The notes under the pieces: generated by a model | What the model saw: only the letters and a program-made list of their open reading frames with translations | Told to the model about the DNA's origin: nothing | Database searches by the model: none | NCBI GenBank assembly: GCA_023105745.1 | Contig: JALGQZ010000008.1 | Span: 25,185,866-25,249,865, forward strand | Direction: 5' to 3' | From: Austropuccinia psidii | Taxonomy: Eukaryota > Basidiomycota > Pucciniomycetes > Pucciniales > Sphaerophragmiaceae | Length of the DNA stretch: 64,000 bases | Shown here: positions 42,920 to 54,862 of the stretch, in pieces | Layout of the letters: every line of letters starts with the position of its first letter | Numbering within the stretch: the first letter of the stretch is position 1 | Position numbers and translations under genes: made by a program

Positions 42920-45113
42920 TGTAAGGTTTGTCTATGAAACTCTTGATAATAGTAACAATATCAAGAGTACTATGACTGTCCTCAGTAGAAAAATATAATA
43001 TAATAAAATATTATAACCACAAATTTAAATATAATTATTAGAAATAATTATATATAAAAAAATAAATTTAATTATTATTATAATAATATAATAATAAAAA
43101 AATATAATAATTATAATAAATTATAATTATTCTATTATTGTTATAGTCACTGACAGTTATAACAATAAGAAGTGTAAAGCTCTTAATGAGACAATTACAC
43201 ATGGAAAATATAAATATTTAACCACTTATAAATAATATAAATACTATTTATAAAAGAATTAAAACACACACTGTGCAGAAATAATTCTTATAGAGAAAAT
43301 TCTATATATAAAAAAACTAATACTAGACAAAAAAAATATAGAATTTTTAGAGAAAACTTACTTATAAGATTTATTTAATATAATAAGTCAAACAACAACA
43401 GTTATAATATTAAATAATAGTTATAAGTTAAAAACACGTCAAAAATCAATAAATTTAAAGATAAAACAACCTTTTATAATATAAATTATGATTAAAGAGT
43501 TTTTGAGAGGAATTTGTGGATTTTAAAAGATATTTAAGAAGATAATTTTATATAATAAAATATATTATTGGTGATTACAACAATAATCTGAATTCTATGA
43601 CTTCAATTCTTTAATTTCAATAAGTAAAGAATAAAAATAACTTAAGAATTACTTTTAATAATAAGATTTTTATATTTAATAAAACTTTACCTGTTTAAAT
43701 GTCTAATATGATTGGATTGATTATGAATGATGGAAAAAAACAGTGATGAAAAGACTCTTTTTATGTCTTCAGAGCAGCTCTCATGATTCATAATGGATGT
43801 AGAGGGCGTGCTCAGGTCAAAACTGAAAAACCACGCTTAAAAATAAAGTTCTTAACTTAAGGCAACTTATTTTTAATTCCAATTTAAAGTTACCAGTGTT
43901 AGTCTTAACTCCATGTAACTTTAATCCTCATTTAAACTAATTATTTTAAGTTTTTAATATAAATAGACTTATTTATATTAAAGTTCATCACATGAACAAC
44001 TTAAAAATAGAGTTTCAAGTAGAAATCTCTTAAACTCAATTTTTAATTAATTTTTAAAGAAATCATAAATTTCTTTGAGTTTAATTAAAAGAGGAAATTT
44101 CCAGGCTAATTACCCAGGAAATTTACTTATAAAAGATACTTAAAATTAAATTTATATATTGATAATATTAAATTCTAAGTTGTGTGAAATTTTCAAGCAA
44201 ATCCATTAAGAATTGGATTTTTAATGAATTTTTGAAGTTATTGCTATTTTTCCACGTGAAATAGCAAAACACACCAAACCTTAAGTTCTGATAAGGTTTT
44301 AATGCTTGAGACTTTAAAGTTTTAAGCTTATTTAAGGTTTTTAAGCTTAATTAAGCTCTGACAGTTCTTAAAACCTTGATTTCAAGTCTGCATATTGGGA
44401 TTTACCCTTTGGCAGCTTGAAATTCCTGTCCAATTTGGGATAAAACCAGTTTAAACCTTAAGGTTGGATCAAAGTCTAATCTTAAAGTTTAAATAAGGTT
44501 GAAAATCCTCCAATACAGGTGGACAACCTTAATTGAATCCTTGCAGATCCAAAAAGTTGGGTACCCCAGCTCTATTTGGTCTTTTTCCTTTGTCCCACCT
44601 TTTTGCGTGGATTTTGCCCTTTTATTTATTTAAAGCCATACTATGGCCTTAAACCCTTTTAAATTGAGCTCACGCAGGATTTACATTCTGTATGGCAAAT
44701 CCTTAGCCAGTTCAGTAAATATACACCACACCTCAATTTTAACTAAAATTTTGGTAAGTTTGCATAAACCTTATGCAACTTTAAATTTAAGCTTATTTAA
44801 GCTTAAATTTAACAATTTTAAAAAAATGTTAAAAAAGTTACATTGGTACTGTGAGATTCTTAAATCTTCCAATAACATAAAAAATAAGTGGTTTTGGGTC
44901 TAACACCCTATGGGTGTACCCTAGGTTATTTTTGGTGTAGAATCCAAAAATGACATAATATTTATAACTTTGTTTATCCAAAAAAAAGTTATACTTATTT
45001 TTTATTATTTTTTATTTTAAATTCAACTAAAAAGTCTGTTTAAGACAAAATTATCTGTTTATAAAATCATTTGTGGCCTTATGGGTATGTTATACATACC
45101 TCACAGGCTCACA
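42920..45113 (-). repeat. beta2 3' LTR (left copy)
   Basis: 2194 bp. A TATA-like CATAAAAAGAG lies on the minus strand near 43764. The inner boundary is followed by TTCCCTACCACG (minus CGTGGTAGGGAA), the purine tract before the LTR. ORF 44643-44903 recurs in the other LTR at 53459-53719 only because the LTR is duplicated. Confidence 0.93.
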
Positions 45114-45248
45114 TTCCCTACCACGAAAAAAAATTGTACCACAATTTTTCTCTGTAGTGTACCCCCAAGTTATTTGGGAGGGGTATAATCCACTGTCCAA
45201 CCTCTCTACTTATACTTTCAAGTATGTAAAGCACACAATTCAAACTTT

Positions 45249-48200
45249 TTATTGAGCAATTGGTCTTCTCTCATGTCTGAATCTTCTGAGAAACTTTTGG
45301 GAATCAGGTATTTTGTTTTCTACAATCCACTCATCTTCATGTTGTGAATTTTTATACCTGACCAAGTATTCTCTTTCATTTTTCCCCCTAAGTCTTCTTT
45401 CTTTCAAGACTTTCAGTACCTTTTTCTCCTCACTTAGGTCCAGTGGGGGTACTTCTAAGGGTGTTTCATTTCTTAAAGGAAATGATTCCTTGTCACTTGA
45501 AGTGTAATGCTTTACCAGACTGACAGGGAATGTTGGATGTTTATTTTCCAGTTCTCCTGACAGTTCTACTTGTACTGCATTCGTCCCATGAAGGGCTTTA
45601 ATAATAAATGGTCCTGCAAAGGAATCTTTCAATTTCTTTGGACCTTTAATATTATTAAAGTTCAAGGTTGAAACTAGTATTAAGTCCCCTACTTTGAATT
45701 CTGGGGTTTTATGACTTTTATCCCATTTCTGCTTAGCATATTCAAAGGCATCATTCATGCTTTGATTTGCAGGGTGCCTCACTTTATCAAGCAACAACTT
45801 AAAGCTTGAAGCAGTTGGATGAATATCAACTAGATCTTTCTTCAAAGTATCAACTGGAAGTTTGGGGTTCCATCCTTTTTCCAACATTGCAGGGGTCTTG
45901 CCTGTGGAAGCATGGATGGAGGTCTTATAGGCTAATTCCAATGCTGGTATAAGAGTACACCAATCATGGGTAAAGCCGTCAGAATCTTTAAACTCCAGGC
46001 CATAAGCACAAAATCTTCTGATCATGTCCTCAAGCGTTTGAATCATTCTTTCTGCTAAGCCATCTGTTTGTGGATGGTATGCTGTTGAGAATGATAATTT
46101 TGTACCCAAAAGCTTATGTAAATTAGTCCATAAGGCTGATGTAAATTTTGGGTCTCTGTCCCTAATGATGTTTTTAAAGAGACCAGTATGGGATATTACT
46201 CTATTCCAGATTAAAAGAGCTGTATCCATAGCTGTGTCATCTTTGTGACATGGTAAAAAGATTGGTGTTTTGCTATATCTGTCTACAATAACAAGACATG
46301 CATTGTAACTCTTATCACCTCCAGGTGGTAATGCAGTTACCCAATCCATATGAACCACTTCCCATGGGGTACTTGGTTCTTGGATATGGATCATCAGACC
46401 AAATTTTTTACCAGTAGCTTTATTGGCTTTCTGGCATCTATCACAACTATGTCAGTACTCAATGACATCTTTTCTCCAAGATGGACACCAGGCACATGTC
46501 TTAATTCTTTCCATTGTTCTGTCTTCAGACAGATGTCCAGAATAAATGTTATCATGGCATTCTAGTAGTATTGTGTTAATCAACATTCTACTACATAGGA
46601 CCATGACACATGTGTGTTTAGATCTATGATATAGTATACCATCAAACAAATGGAATCTTCCATTATCATAAGATGTTTTCCAAATGTTATCCAGAGAATT
46701 AGCCAATGCTGCATCTTTAAAATCTTTGTCAAGTAGAGCAGTAAGAATATGACAATTCTTATCTTGCTTGTAGCTTTCCCTAACTTCTTCAAAGAATTCT
46801 GTTCCAACATCTGTGATATTAATTCCTTCAATTGGAATTTGAGGTTCTGCACTTGTAGGAACATAGGCAGGATTATCAGGTGTATTTGGTAATGCCCATC
46901 TACTCAAGCCATCAGCATTCTTATGAATATTTCCGGCTTTATGTACTATGGTCATATTGCCTCTATACTCCTGTATAGCAATTTTCCATCTTAACATGTG
47001 TCTGTTTGGAGTTTTCATGTTAAGAAGTGATTTAACTGCATTACAATCAGTAATTACTTCAAACACACTACCATCAAGATAGTAATGAAGTTTTGCCAGA
47101 GCCCAAACAAGGCAAAGGCACTCCATTTGGCTAGCTCCATATCTGGCCTCAGTAGGTTTAATTTGTCTTGAAATGAAACAAATTGGACCTTCATAAGGCT
47201 TGTCATTGACAATTTGAACTTGATGAAGAGCAGCTCCTAAACCATCACCACATGCATCAATATACAGCTTGAAAGGAAGTTTCCAATCTGGCATCAATAA
47301 TAATGGTGCATTGGTCAAGGCATACTTGATTTTATCATATGCTTGAATTCTCTCCTGTGTAATTTCAAAAACAGTTTGTTGATCACAAATTCTGTATAAT
47401 GATCTGGCATGGATTGCAAAATATTTAAGGTGCTGTCTGTAATAACTGGCAAACCCTAAGAAAGACATCATTTCTTTTTTGTTCTGGGGCATTTGTTTCA
47501 GTAAAACTGCAGCCACTTTGTTTTTATCAACACCAAGGCTTAGTCCTGAGACTACATGTCCTAGAGCTTTTAACTCATGGAACCCAAAATTACATTTTTT
47601 AAGAGAAATTTTCATGTTCACTTGTAGAATTTTCTTAAGTACTAATGAAAGTCTCTTCAAATGTAATTGCCAGGTTTCTGAACAAATTATAATGTCATCA
47701 ATATAAATGATTAACCATCCCTCTGATAATTCATGTGGGAAGATAGTATTCATCATTCTTTGGTAATAAGAGGGTGCATTTTTAATACCAAAAGGCATCC
47801 TCAAATATTCATAAATACCACAATGAGCAATTATTCTCAATAATTTCCTAGCATGAGGTGTCAAAACATTCTGGTGAAAGCCTTTTAGAGCATCCATAGA
47901 AGTGATGAATCTTGCTTTGGATAATTGAGTCAAAGTCTCATGAATTCTAGGGATTGGATACCTGTCTGGAATAGTATAGGTATTCAGTGCTCTAAAATCA
48001 CCAACCATCCTTGACTTATCATTATGCCAAGTAATGATTACTGGAGTTGTGACTTCAACTTCCTCATTGTGCCCAACTTTTCTAAGAACTCCCAGTTTCA
48101 TTAGTTCATTAATATGATTTTCTAATGCTTCTCTAGCCCTAGGGCTAGCTGGGTAAGCTGGTCTCCTTAATAGTGGCGGATAAGGCCTTTCCACATTAAG

Positions 48201-48353
48201 CATAATGTCCACCTCATGGCCTTTTATAGCCCCAAGTGGTTCATTATCAGAAGCAAAGGCTTCTCTATATTGAAATAAAACTTCAATAAGTTCTTCCTTC
48301 ATTTCTGGTGTTAATTCAGGACTAATTTGTGCTTCACTTAGCTGATCTGACAC
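45249..48353 (-). pseudogene. beta2 pol: RT, RNase H, integrase, chromodomain
   Basis: One frame with a single in-frame TGA at 46452-46454. Before it (633 codons): RT with [30 protein letters not shown] and [14 protein letters not shown] at about 216; RNase H from [16 protein letters not shown] at about 362; the integrase zinc domain starts [11 protein letters not shown]. The TGA replaces the first Cys of CxxC (beta1 has TGC). After it: [24 protein letters not shown] and LAERM give the D-D-E core, then a GPF module and the chromodomain-like [20 protein letters not shown] ending at 45249. Probably recently active. It needs gag sequence joined from the preceding frame. Confidence 0.92.
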
Positions 48354-48508
48354 AAATTTTTCTTTTTAACATTCTTTACTTGTTGAATGACAGTAATTTC
48401 TTTTCTTTCTAGAGAAAAAGCAAATTTTTGCCTTTTATTTTCCCCTATAGTGAAATACCTGTCCTTATGATTGTTAATATCAATAGCATAGATATTGAGA
48501 TAATCATT
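48354..48508 (-). pseudogene. beta2 protease-RT linker with frameshift
   Basis: Continues the protease domain after the stop at 48509-48511 (NDYLNIYAIDINNHKDRYFT, matching beta1). It then changes frame at an A-rich stretch near 48360-48375 before the RT frame opens at 48353. It shows that gag-protease and pol were once continuous. Confidence 0.75.
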
Positions 48509-50380
48509 TCAAAGTATAAAGTGTTGTGAAGTACAATTGTTCATAACAACAAATTCAGCTTTCAATCTTATACTCCCTGCTGGATGAGGAAATATTATTC
48601 CTGCTTCAAATATACCCAAAGGGTGCATGTTCTGGCTAGCACTGCTGAATTTTACACCTTCAATTGGCATCAAATTGTCTTGCCAATTGGTATAAAGTTT
48701 GTCAAGATAATCTTTTCCAACACAAGTGCAAAAAGCACCTGAGTCAAGATGCATCTTGGCTTCTGTGTTATTTATCACAATATTAGTGATGCAAGATGAC
48801 CCAGCTGTATAACCTTTAACTCTAGCAGGTTTGGTTTTTTGCATTTTGGCATCTTGCACATGTATGAGATCCATACATTCATCACTGTACTGTGGTAAGT
48901 GAGTATGTACCTCAGTGACCTCAAAAGAAACATTAATATTTTCTATACCAAGTTGCTCTGATGCTTCTTCTTCTTCTGAAGGCTCAGAATCACTTTCATG
49001 TAAAGATACATCAGTTTCTTTTGTCTCTTCCACTTTTTCAACACTTATCTCATTAACTCTTGTCTTTTTTGGACAAGTGTTTGCTAAATGAGATGTACTT
49101 CCACATTTATGACATTTCAAAGGAGGTCTGTCATGTGGTTTATTTGGTTTTAAAATTGGTTTCCCATTAGTCTTGTTGTCTATTGGGGGTTTATACCAAT
49201 TTCTTCCAATTTTTGTTCTAGTGGTGATATCCTCCATAGCATTGATATAATCTTCTGTAGAGCAAGGCTCAATACATCTGCTTCTTATAGCATGCTCAAG
49301 GTCACCACCACACTTTCTTAATATCCTTTTATGTACCATTGGTTCAGACATATCAGGATGAAGGGCAGTTAATCTGTCCTTCTGTTTAAGAAACCAAGTC
49401 ATGGGCCTGTCCCTCTCAATATTAAAAATGGCTTCTTCAAAAGAATTTTCCATTCTAAATCTCCAGGAATCATTTGCCCATTTAGAAATAACTTGTTCTT
49501 TCCACCAAGGCCAAGAATGTTTACCATGGTCTTGTCTCATTTTATAATACCATTTCTTTGCTGATTTGGTAAATAATGAGTGTAATCTGGCACTTATGTA
49601 TTCATCTGGTATGTTAAAGTCTTCTTTAAACATATCAATTGTTTTCATAAATTCCATATGATTATATTCTCCTTCACCACTGAAGGTTGGCCATTCCTCT
49701 AATCTTGGAATGTCCTTATAATTGCAAGCAGTTTCCACATCATGATTTGAAATTGTATGATGTAAATCATTATTCAAGTTAAGGACATTTCTGTCAAGAA
49801 TTGGTGTGGATTGCCTTGGCAATTCATTTTTCAGTGATATATTATTAATACTTGACTGAATGTCTTCTTTCAATTCAAGTCTTTCTTTATCACTTTTTTC
49901 CAATTGTTCTTGAAAAAGAGCTGCATTGTGACCAGTTGAATTTTCCAAGTTTTGTACTTGTATTTTCAATTCTTTTAACTGTCCAGTTATAAAAGAAATT
50001 GAATGTTCATCTGGTTGATTGAGTAAGGTAACTTTAAACTCAAGTCTTTCACAAATTTGCGTCAAAGACAAAATATTTGCCTTGTTAACATTTTCAAGTC
50101 CAATTATGGTCTTTTGTTGTTCTTTTACTTGTAGTATCTCATTAACCAACTTTTGTTGGACGTGATCAAATGCTTTAAATTTTGCCATAATTTCTTTATT
50201 ACAAGATTCAAAGTAAGTTACAAGTTTTACAAGATCTACTTCTTTGGAAAGGATTGGTGCAATATTTCCTCCTCCTTGTTTTTGAATCCCATCAAAGTTC
50301 TTGCCATATTGAACACATTGTCCATGGCTGTCTTTTCCTTCTTTGGGATTCTGTAATTCTGAGGGTAAGGTTTGTTCCAC
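48509..50380 (-). pseudogene. beta2 gag-protease
   Basis: 623 codons. Residues 1-200 are largely coiled coil. The Gag core is WPTFSGEGEYNHMEFMKTID with WYYKMRQDHGKHSWPWW. The zinc knuckle CHKCGSTSHLANTC is at about 423-436 and an acidic linker follows. The protease has LDSGAFCTCVG (DSG instead of DTG) at about 544. It ends CTSQHFIL followed by TGA where beta1 has GGN (Gly), a nonsense change. The upstream limit is not a natural start: the frame overlaps frame y and continues the leader frame after one stop at 50522. Confidence 0.9.
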
Positions 50381-50811
50381 TTGGGCTTTGCCTTTCCCTT
50401 TGCCTTTTGCTTGCCCTTCTGATTGGTCTTTGGGGCTTGCTTGGGCTTGTTTGGCACTTGTTGAGGCGGATTTTTGCTGGTGGATGCTTGAGGAGCTTCC
50501 ACTGGGCTGTTGTCCTTGCCTTCAGCCAATTTCTTCTTCTGATCCTCTGACAACATGCTTTGGTTTTTCAACCAAGCTTTGATCTGTTGGACTTGTCCTT
50601 TGACAGACATTGGTGTCCAACCCAGCAGAAGATCTTCTGTCTTTTCTGGCCCCATGAAATTCTTCACCTGAAGATAAGAGTTCATGGTGCCTATCCAAAG
50701 ACTTGGAAGGAGTTCCCACTCTTGTTGTTTTGACGCCAGGAACCAGTTTTTCCATTGGGATTGATAAATTTCCACAGCTGCCTGTTGGAAATGGTTCAGG
50801 TCTAACAGCAA
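50236..50811 (-). CDS. beta2 overlapping ORF (frame y), most complete copy
   Basis: About 190 codons, +1 to the gag frame, no stop. Order: AAVEIYQSQWKNWFL, WELLPSLWIGTMNSYLQVKN, LLLGWTPM, a basic Lys/Pro/Gln-rich stretch (about 85-145, with GKQKAKGKAKPKW), KPYPQNYRIPK and a conserved C-terminal helix TAMDNVFNMARTLMGFKNKE ending FPKK. The first in-frame ATG is internal and the frame opens at TTG, so translation must be set up by splicing (a TAG|AC acceptor at 50802/50801 would join the leader exon in frame) or by frameshifting. The same protein is legible in beta1 and beta3. No known family recognised. Possible RNA-binding accessory protein. Confidence 0.65.
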   Translation of the reverse strand: MLLDLNHFQQAAVEIYQSQWKNWFLASKQQEWELLPSLWIGTMNSYLQVKNFMGPEKTEDLLLGWTPMSVKGQVQQIKAWLKNQSMLSEDQKKKLAEGKDNSPVEAPQASTSKNPPQQVPNKPKQAPKTNQKGKQKAKGKAKPKWNKPYPQNYRIPKKEKTAMDNVFNMARTLMGFKNKEEEILHQSFPKK

Positions 50812-51016
50812 TAGCAGTTATGTCAGCTTCTGGACTCTCAATAATAGGTTCAAAGGTGCTGGCTAACGTTTGGGAACTGGTGGAAGTTCTGGCATCCTCC
50901 ATTTGTGCCTCTCCTCTGGGAGGAAATTCTTGCTTTTTGGATTTGTGGCTGGAATGTCCTGGTCCAGATCCATTTGATTGGATGGAGTAGTTGCTTCCAC
51001 TTCTAGTAGGAGTCAT
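50522..51016 (-). CDS. beta2 leader ORF (gag frame x)
   Basis: 164 codons from ATG 51016: TPTRSGSNYSIQSNGSGPG, Ser/Pro/Glu-rich, ending at a stop at 50522. It is in the same frame as gag (opening again before 50380). Its second half overlaps frame y. A splice acceptor candidate, CCTACTAG|AAGTGG, lies in its first codons. Product would be the N-terminus of Gag, or a short leader peptide in this copy because of the stop. Confidence 0.6.
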   Translation of the reverse strand: MTPTRSGSNYSIQSNGSGPGHSSHKSKKQEFPPRGEAQMEDARTSTSSQTLASTFEPIIESPEADITAIAVRPEPFPTGSCGNLSIPMEKLVPGVKTTRVGTPSKSLDRHHELLSSGEEFHGARKDRRSSAGLDTNVCQRTSPTDQSLVEKPKHVVRGSEEEIG

Positions 51017-51065
51017 TTCACGTCAATTGTAATAAAAAATAGATTAAAAATTGAATTGAATTCAC

Positions 51066-51182
51066 CTGCAGGACCTTTAAAGGGTTCTTTGGTTATTAAA
51101 CCCCTTGGTGCTGGACTGGTTTGAATTTCAATACTGGACTCTGAGGCTTCAGAGTCTGAAGAACTTTCTCTGATTGAAGACA
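51066..51182 (-). other. beta2 leader coding exon
   Basis: 117 nt between acceptor TTTCTCTAG|TGTCTT and donor CTGCAG|GTGAAT. It is open in a single frame, with the same phases as the beta1 exon: two bases, whole codons (SSIRESSSDSEASESSIEIQ and on), one base. The next intron would be 63 nt (51065-51003). Confidence 0.55.
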
Positions 51183-51716
51183 CTAGAGAAATTTAAAAAT
51201 ATAAGTTATTTTATTAAATAATGAAAATAACTTATAAGCTCAACTTATGAAATAAAGCTGTTTGAATATAATTTTATGGCAAATTACGTCAAAAATAAAG
51301 AAAAATGTCTAAGATAAAAATAAAAAATATTTTTAGTAAAGATTTTTATTTTTTAAAGATTTTTTATTTGATTTTTTATTTTCTTTAAAGAAATGATAAT
51401 TATGCAATTAACAAGTTAATTAATCAAAATTGTATTATTATTCACTTTATACTAGAATAACTCAAAGAATAAATTTCAAGTCTGTGATGTGAAAAAGCCA
51501 CTAGTTAGACAAAAGAAATTTATTCCAAGTCACTCAATAGTATATTGTTTCAAACAATATTCTTAAGGAAAAATAACTTTATTAATATTATAAAGATTAT
51601 TTATAAGGGATAAGTCCCAAAAAAGCCAATATTAAGACAAATATGGCAATTTTACGTCAAAAAACAGTAAAATAAGGTCTAGAATATGATTTATGTCCCA
51701 AAAATTGGTTTAAAAT
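51183..51716 (-). other. beta2 untranslated leader
   Basis: AT-rich. It shares a block with the beta1 leader (about 51475-51545). No ORF or insertion. Confidence 0.5.
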
Positions 51717-51732
51717 CCCAGCCAGGCCCCCA
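51717..51732 (-). promoter_or_regulatory. beta2 primer-binding-like site
   Basis: Minus strand TGGGGGCCTGGCTGGG, two bases inside the 5' LTR, nearly the same as in alpha1. Confidence 0.65.
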
Positions 51733-51734
51733 AA

Positions 51735-53929
51735 TGTAAGCTTTGTCTATGAAACTCTTGATAATAGTAACAATATCAAGAGTACTATGACTGTCCTCAG
51801 TAGAAAAATATAATATAATAAAATATTATAACCACAAATTTAAATATAATTATGAGAAATAATTATATATAAAAAAAATAAATTTAATTATTATCATAAT
51901 AATATAATAATAAAAAAATATAATAATTATAATAAATTATAATTATTCTATTATTGTTATAGTCACTGACAGTTATAACAATAAGAAGTGTAAAGCTCTT
52001 AATGAGACAATTACACGTGGAAAATATAAATATTTAACCACTTATAAATAATATAAATATTACTTATAAAAGAATTAAAACACACATTGTGCAGAAATAA
52101 TTCTTATAGAGAAAATTCTATATATAAAGAAACTAATACTAGACAAAAAAAATATAGAATTTTTAGAGAAAACTTACTTATAAGATTTATTTAATATAAT
52201 AAGTCAAACAACAACAGTTATAATATTAAATAATAGTTATAAGTTAAAAACACGTCAAAAATCAATAAATTTAAAGATAAAACAACTTTTTATAATATAA
52301 ATTATGATTAGAGAGTTTTTGAGAGGAATTTGTGGATTTTAAAAGATATTTAAGAAGATAATTTTATATAATAAAATATATTATTGGTGATTACAAAAAT
52401 AATCTGAATTCTATGACTTCAATTCTTTAATTTCAATAAATAAAGAATAAAAATAACTTAAGAATTACTTTTAATAATAAGATTTTTATATTTAATAAAA
52501 CTTTACCTGTTTAAATGTCTAATATGATTGGATTGATTATGAATGATGGACAAAAACAATGATGAAAAGACTCTTTTTATGTCTTCAGAGCAGCTCTCAT
52601 GATTCATAATGGATGTAGAGGGTGTGCTCAGGTCAAAACTGAAAAACCATGCTTAAAAATAAAGTTCTTAACTTAAGGCAACTTATTTTCAATTCCAATT
52701 TAAAGTTACCAGTGTTATTCTTAACTCCATGTAACTTTAATGCTCATTTAAACTAATTATTTTAAGCTTTTAATATAAATAGACTTATTTATATTAAAGT
52801 TCATCACATGAACAACTTAAAAATAGAGTTTCAAGTAGAAATCTCTTAAACTCAATTTTTAATTAATTTTTAAAGAAATCATATATTTCTTTGAGTTTAA
52901 TTAAAAGAGGAAATTTCCAGGCTAATTAACCAGGAAATTTAATTATAAAAGATACTTAAAATTTAATTTATATATTGATAATATTAAATTCTAAGTTGTG
53001 TGAAGCTTTCAAGCAAATCCATTAAGAATTGAATTTTTAATGAATTTTTGAAGTTATTGCTATTTTTCCACGTAAAATAGCAAAACACACCAAACCTTAA
53101 GTTCTGATAAGGTTTTAATGCTTGAGACTTTAAAGTTTTAAGCTAATTTAAGGTTTTTAAGCTTAATTAAGCTCTGACAGTTCTTAAAACCTTGATTTCA
53201 AGTCTGCATATTGGGATTTACCCTTTGGCAGCTTGAAATTCCTGTCCAATTTGGGATAAAACCAGTTTAAACCTTAAGGTTGGATCAAAGTCTAATCTTA
53301 AAGTTTAAATAAGGTTGAAAATCCTCCAATACAGGTGGACAACCTTAATTGAATCCTTGCAGATCCAAAAAGTTGGGTACCCCAGCTCTATTTGGTCTTT
53401 TTCCTTTGTCCCACCTTTTTGCGTGGATTTTGCCCTTTTATTTATTTAAAGCCATACTATGGCCTTAAACCCTTTTAAATTGAGCTCACGCAGGATTTAC
53501 ATTCTGTATGGCAAATCCTTAGCCAATTCAGTAAATATACACCACACCTCAATTTTAACTAAAATTTTGGTAAGTTTGCATAAACCTTATGCAACTTTAA
53601 ATTTAAGCTTAATTAAGCTTAAATTTAACAATTTTAAAAAAATGTTAAAAAAGTTACATTGGTACTGTGAGATTCTTAAATCTTCCAATAACATAAAAAA
53701 TAAGTGGTTTTGGGTATAACACCCTATGGGTGTACCCTAGGTTATTTTTGGTGTAGAATCCAAAAATGACATAATATTTATAACTTTGTTTATCCAAAAA
53801 AAAGTTATACTTATTTTTTATTATTTTTTATTTTAAATTCAACTAAAAAGTCTGTTTAAGACAAAATTAACTGTTTATAAAATCATTTGTGGCCTTATGG
53901 GTATGTCATACATACCTCACAGGCTCACA
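51735..53929 (-). repeat. beta2 5' LTR (right copy)
   Basis: 2195 bp, pairs with 42920-45113. It ends GGCTCACA and is followed by gttgc. A TATA-like CATAAAAAGAG lies at about 52580 on the minus strand. The subterminal inverted repeat GGTATG...CATACC is at about 53899-53916. Confidence 0.94.
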
Positions 53930-53934
53930 GTTGC

Positions 53935-54844
53935 CAAGAGGGTAAAACTACCCTTAAGATAAAACAATAACAGTAAAAGCAGTTTTAACTCGTTTCTACG
54001 CCTCTGAAACACATTCTGACTTTTTTTGAAGGCTCTAGGCCTGGTATTGCTATAGTAATGGCTGATTTAAGGGTCTAAAATGGCTAAAATTGGCTTAAAC
54101 CAGCCCTTTTTTGGTCTAAACCAGGGTTCAATGATTCCATAATTGGCTTTTCTGTTGTCAGACTGTTTTTCACGACTGACAAGAGTAAATTTTACTTTTG
54201 GAGTAAGAGAATTGATGGCTATAAAAGAATGTCTTCTTTGCTCCACTTTTCTCTTCATGTTAGAATCTTTTCCTTTTATAATTAGCTTAAACATTGTTAA
54301 ACCAATCAATAAGAGATTCCAACTACCTTTATTAAATCATTTTAAACCTTTTAACCACGTGAAAAAATCATTATAATAATTGTTTGTAACTCTTATAATC
54401 ATTTTTACCCCTGAACCACCCCAAAAGTGAATTAAAGCATCTTTCATCACTGTAAACTTTGTCACTTTGTTTCCAAATTCACTGTGGTCACTTTTGGGCG
54501 TGTTTTCTCTTTAATATTCTTTTTAAAGACTCTGTTCTTTAATTAATTGCTTGCAGCTCTTTGCTCAATTGATTCCAATTGAAATTGCTCTTGAAGAAAT
54601 TTCTTTTGTAGCCTTAAAATATCTCTTGTAGAGTATTTTTTGGATAAATATTTATTGTTGGCAAAACAATAAATTTTTATAATATTTTTTTTTTATACTA
54701 ATACAGTTATAAGCAATAAAATTGGCGTGTTTTCTCTTAAAAATAATATTTCTTACTATTTTTAATTGATTTTTACCTTATACAAATTTTGAGGACAGGA
54801 AAAGTACTTGATTTTTAATCAAAGTTTCATATCCACACCTTACA
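53935..54844 (+). mobile_element. beta3 5' LTR, right segment
   Basis: Resumes CAAGAGGGTAAAACTACCC after beta2 and ends CACACCTTACA. A TATA-like TATAAAAG lies at 54220-54227. Joined length is about 1.83 kb. It is followed by the PBS-like TGGGGGCCCAGCCGTG at 54847-54862, so this is the 5' LTR of a + strand element. Confidence 0.87.
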
Positions 54845-54846
54845 TT

Positions 54847-54862
54847 TGGGGGCCCAGCCGTG
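54847..54862 (+). promoter_or_regulatory. beta3 primer-binding-like site
   Basis: TGGGGGCCCAGCCGTG, two bases after the LTR end. Variant of the beta2 and alpha1 site. Confidence 0.55.

Larger units (their letters stand above)
42920..53929 (-). mobile_element. beta2: chromovirus-like Ty3/Gypsy element
   Basis: LTRs 42920-45113 (2194 bp) and 51735-53929 (2195 bp), TGTAAG...GGCTCACA on +, highly similar. The 5-bp target duplication gttgc lies at 42915-42919 and 53930-53934. It is inserted in the beta3 LTR, whose uninterrupted equivalent is seen in beta4 at about 8200-8225. Sense is minus: PBS-like site 51732-51717, leader exon 51182-51066, overlapping x/y frames, gag-protease 50380-48509, pol 48353-45249. 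Few inactivating mutations. Confidence 0.94.

Noticed and set aside
44643..44903. 86-codon ORF repeated almost identically at 53459-53719
   Set aside because: Part of the duplicated beta2 LTR; conservation reflects LTR identity, not coding selection.
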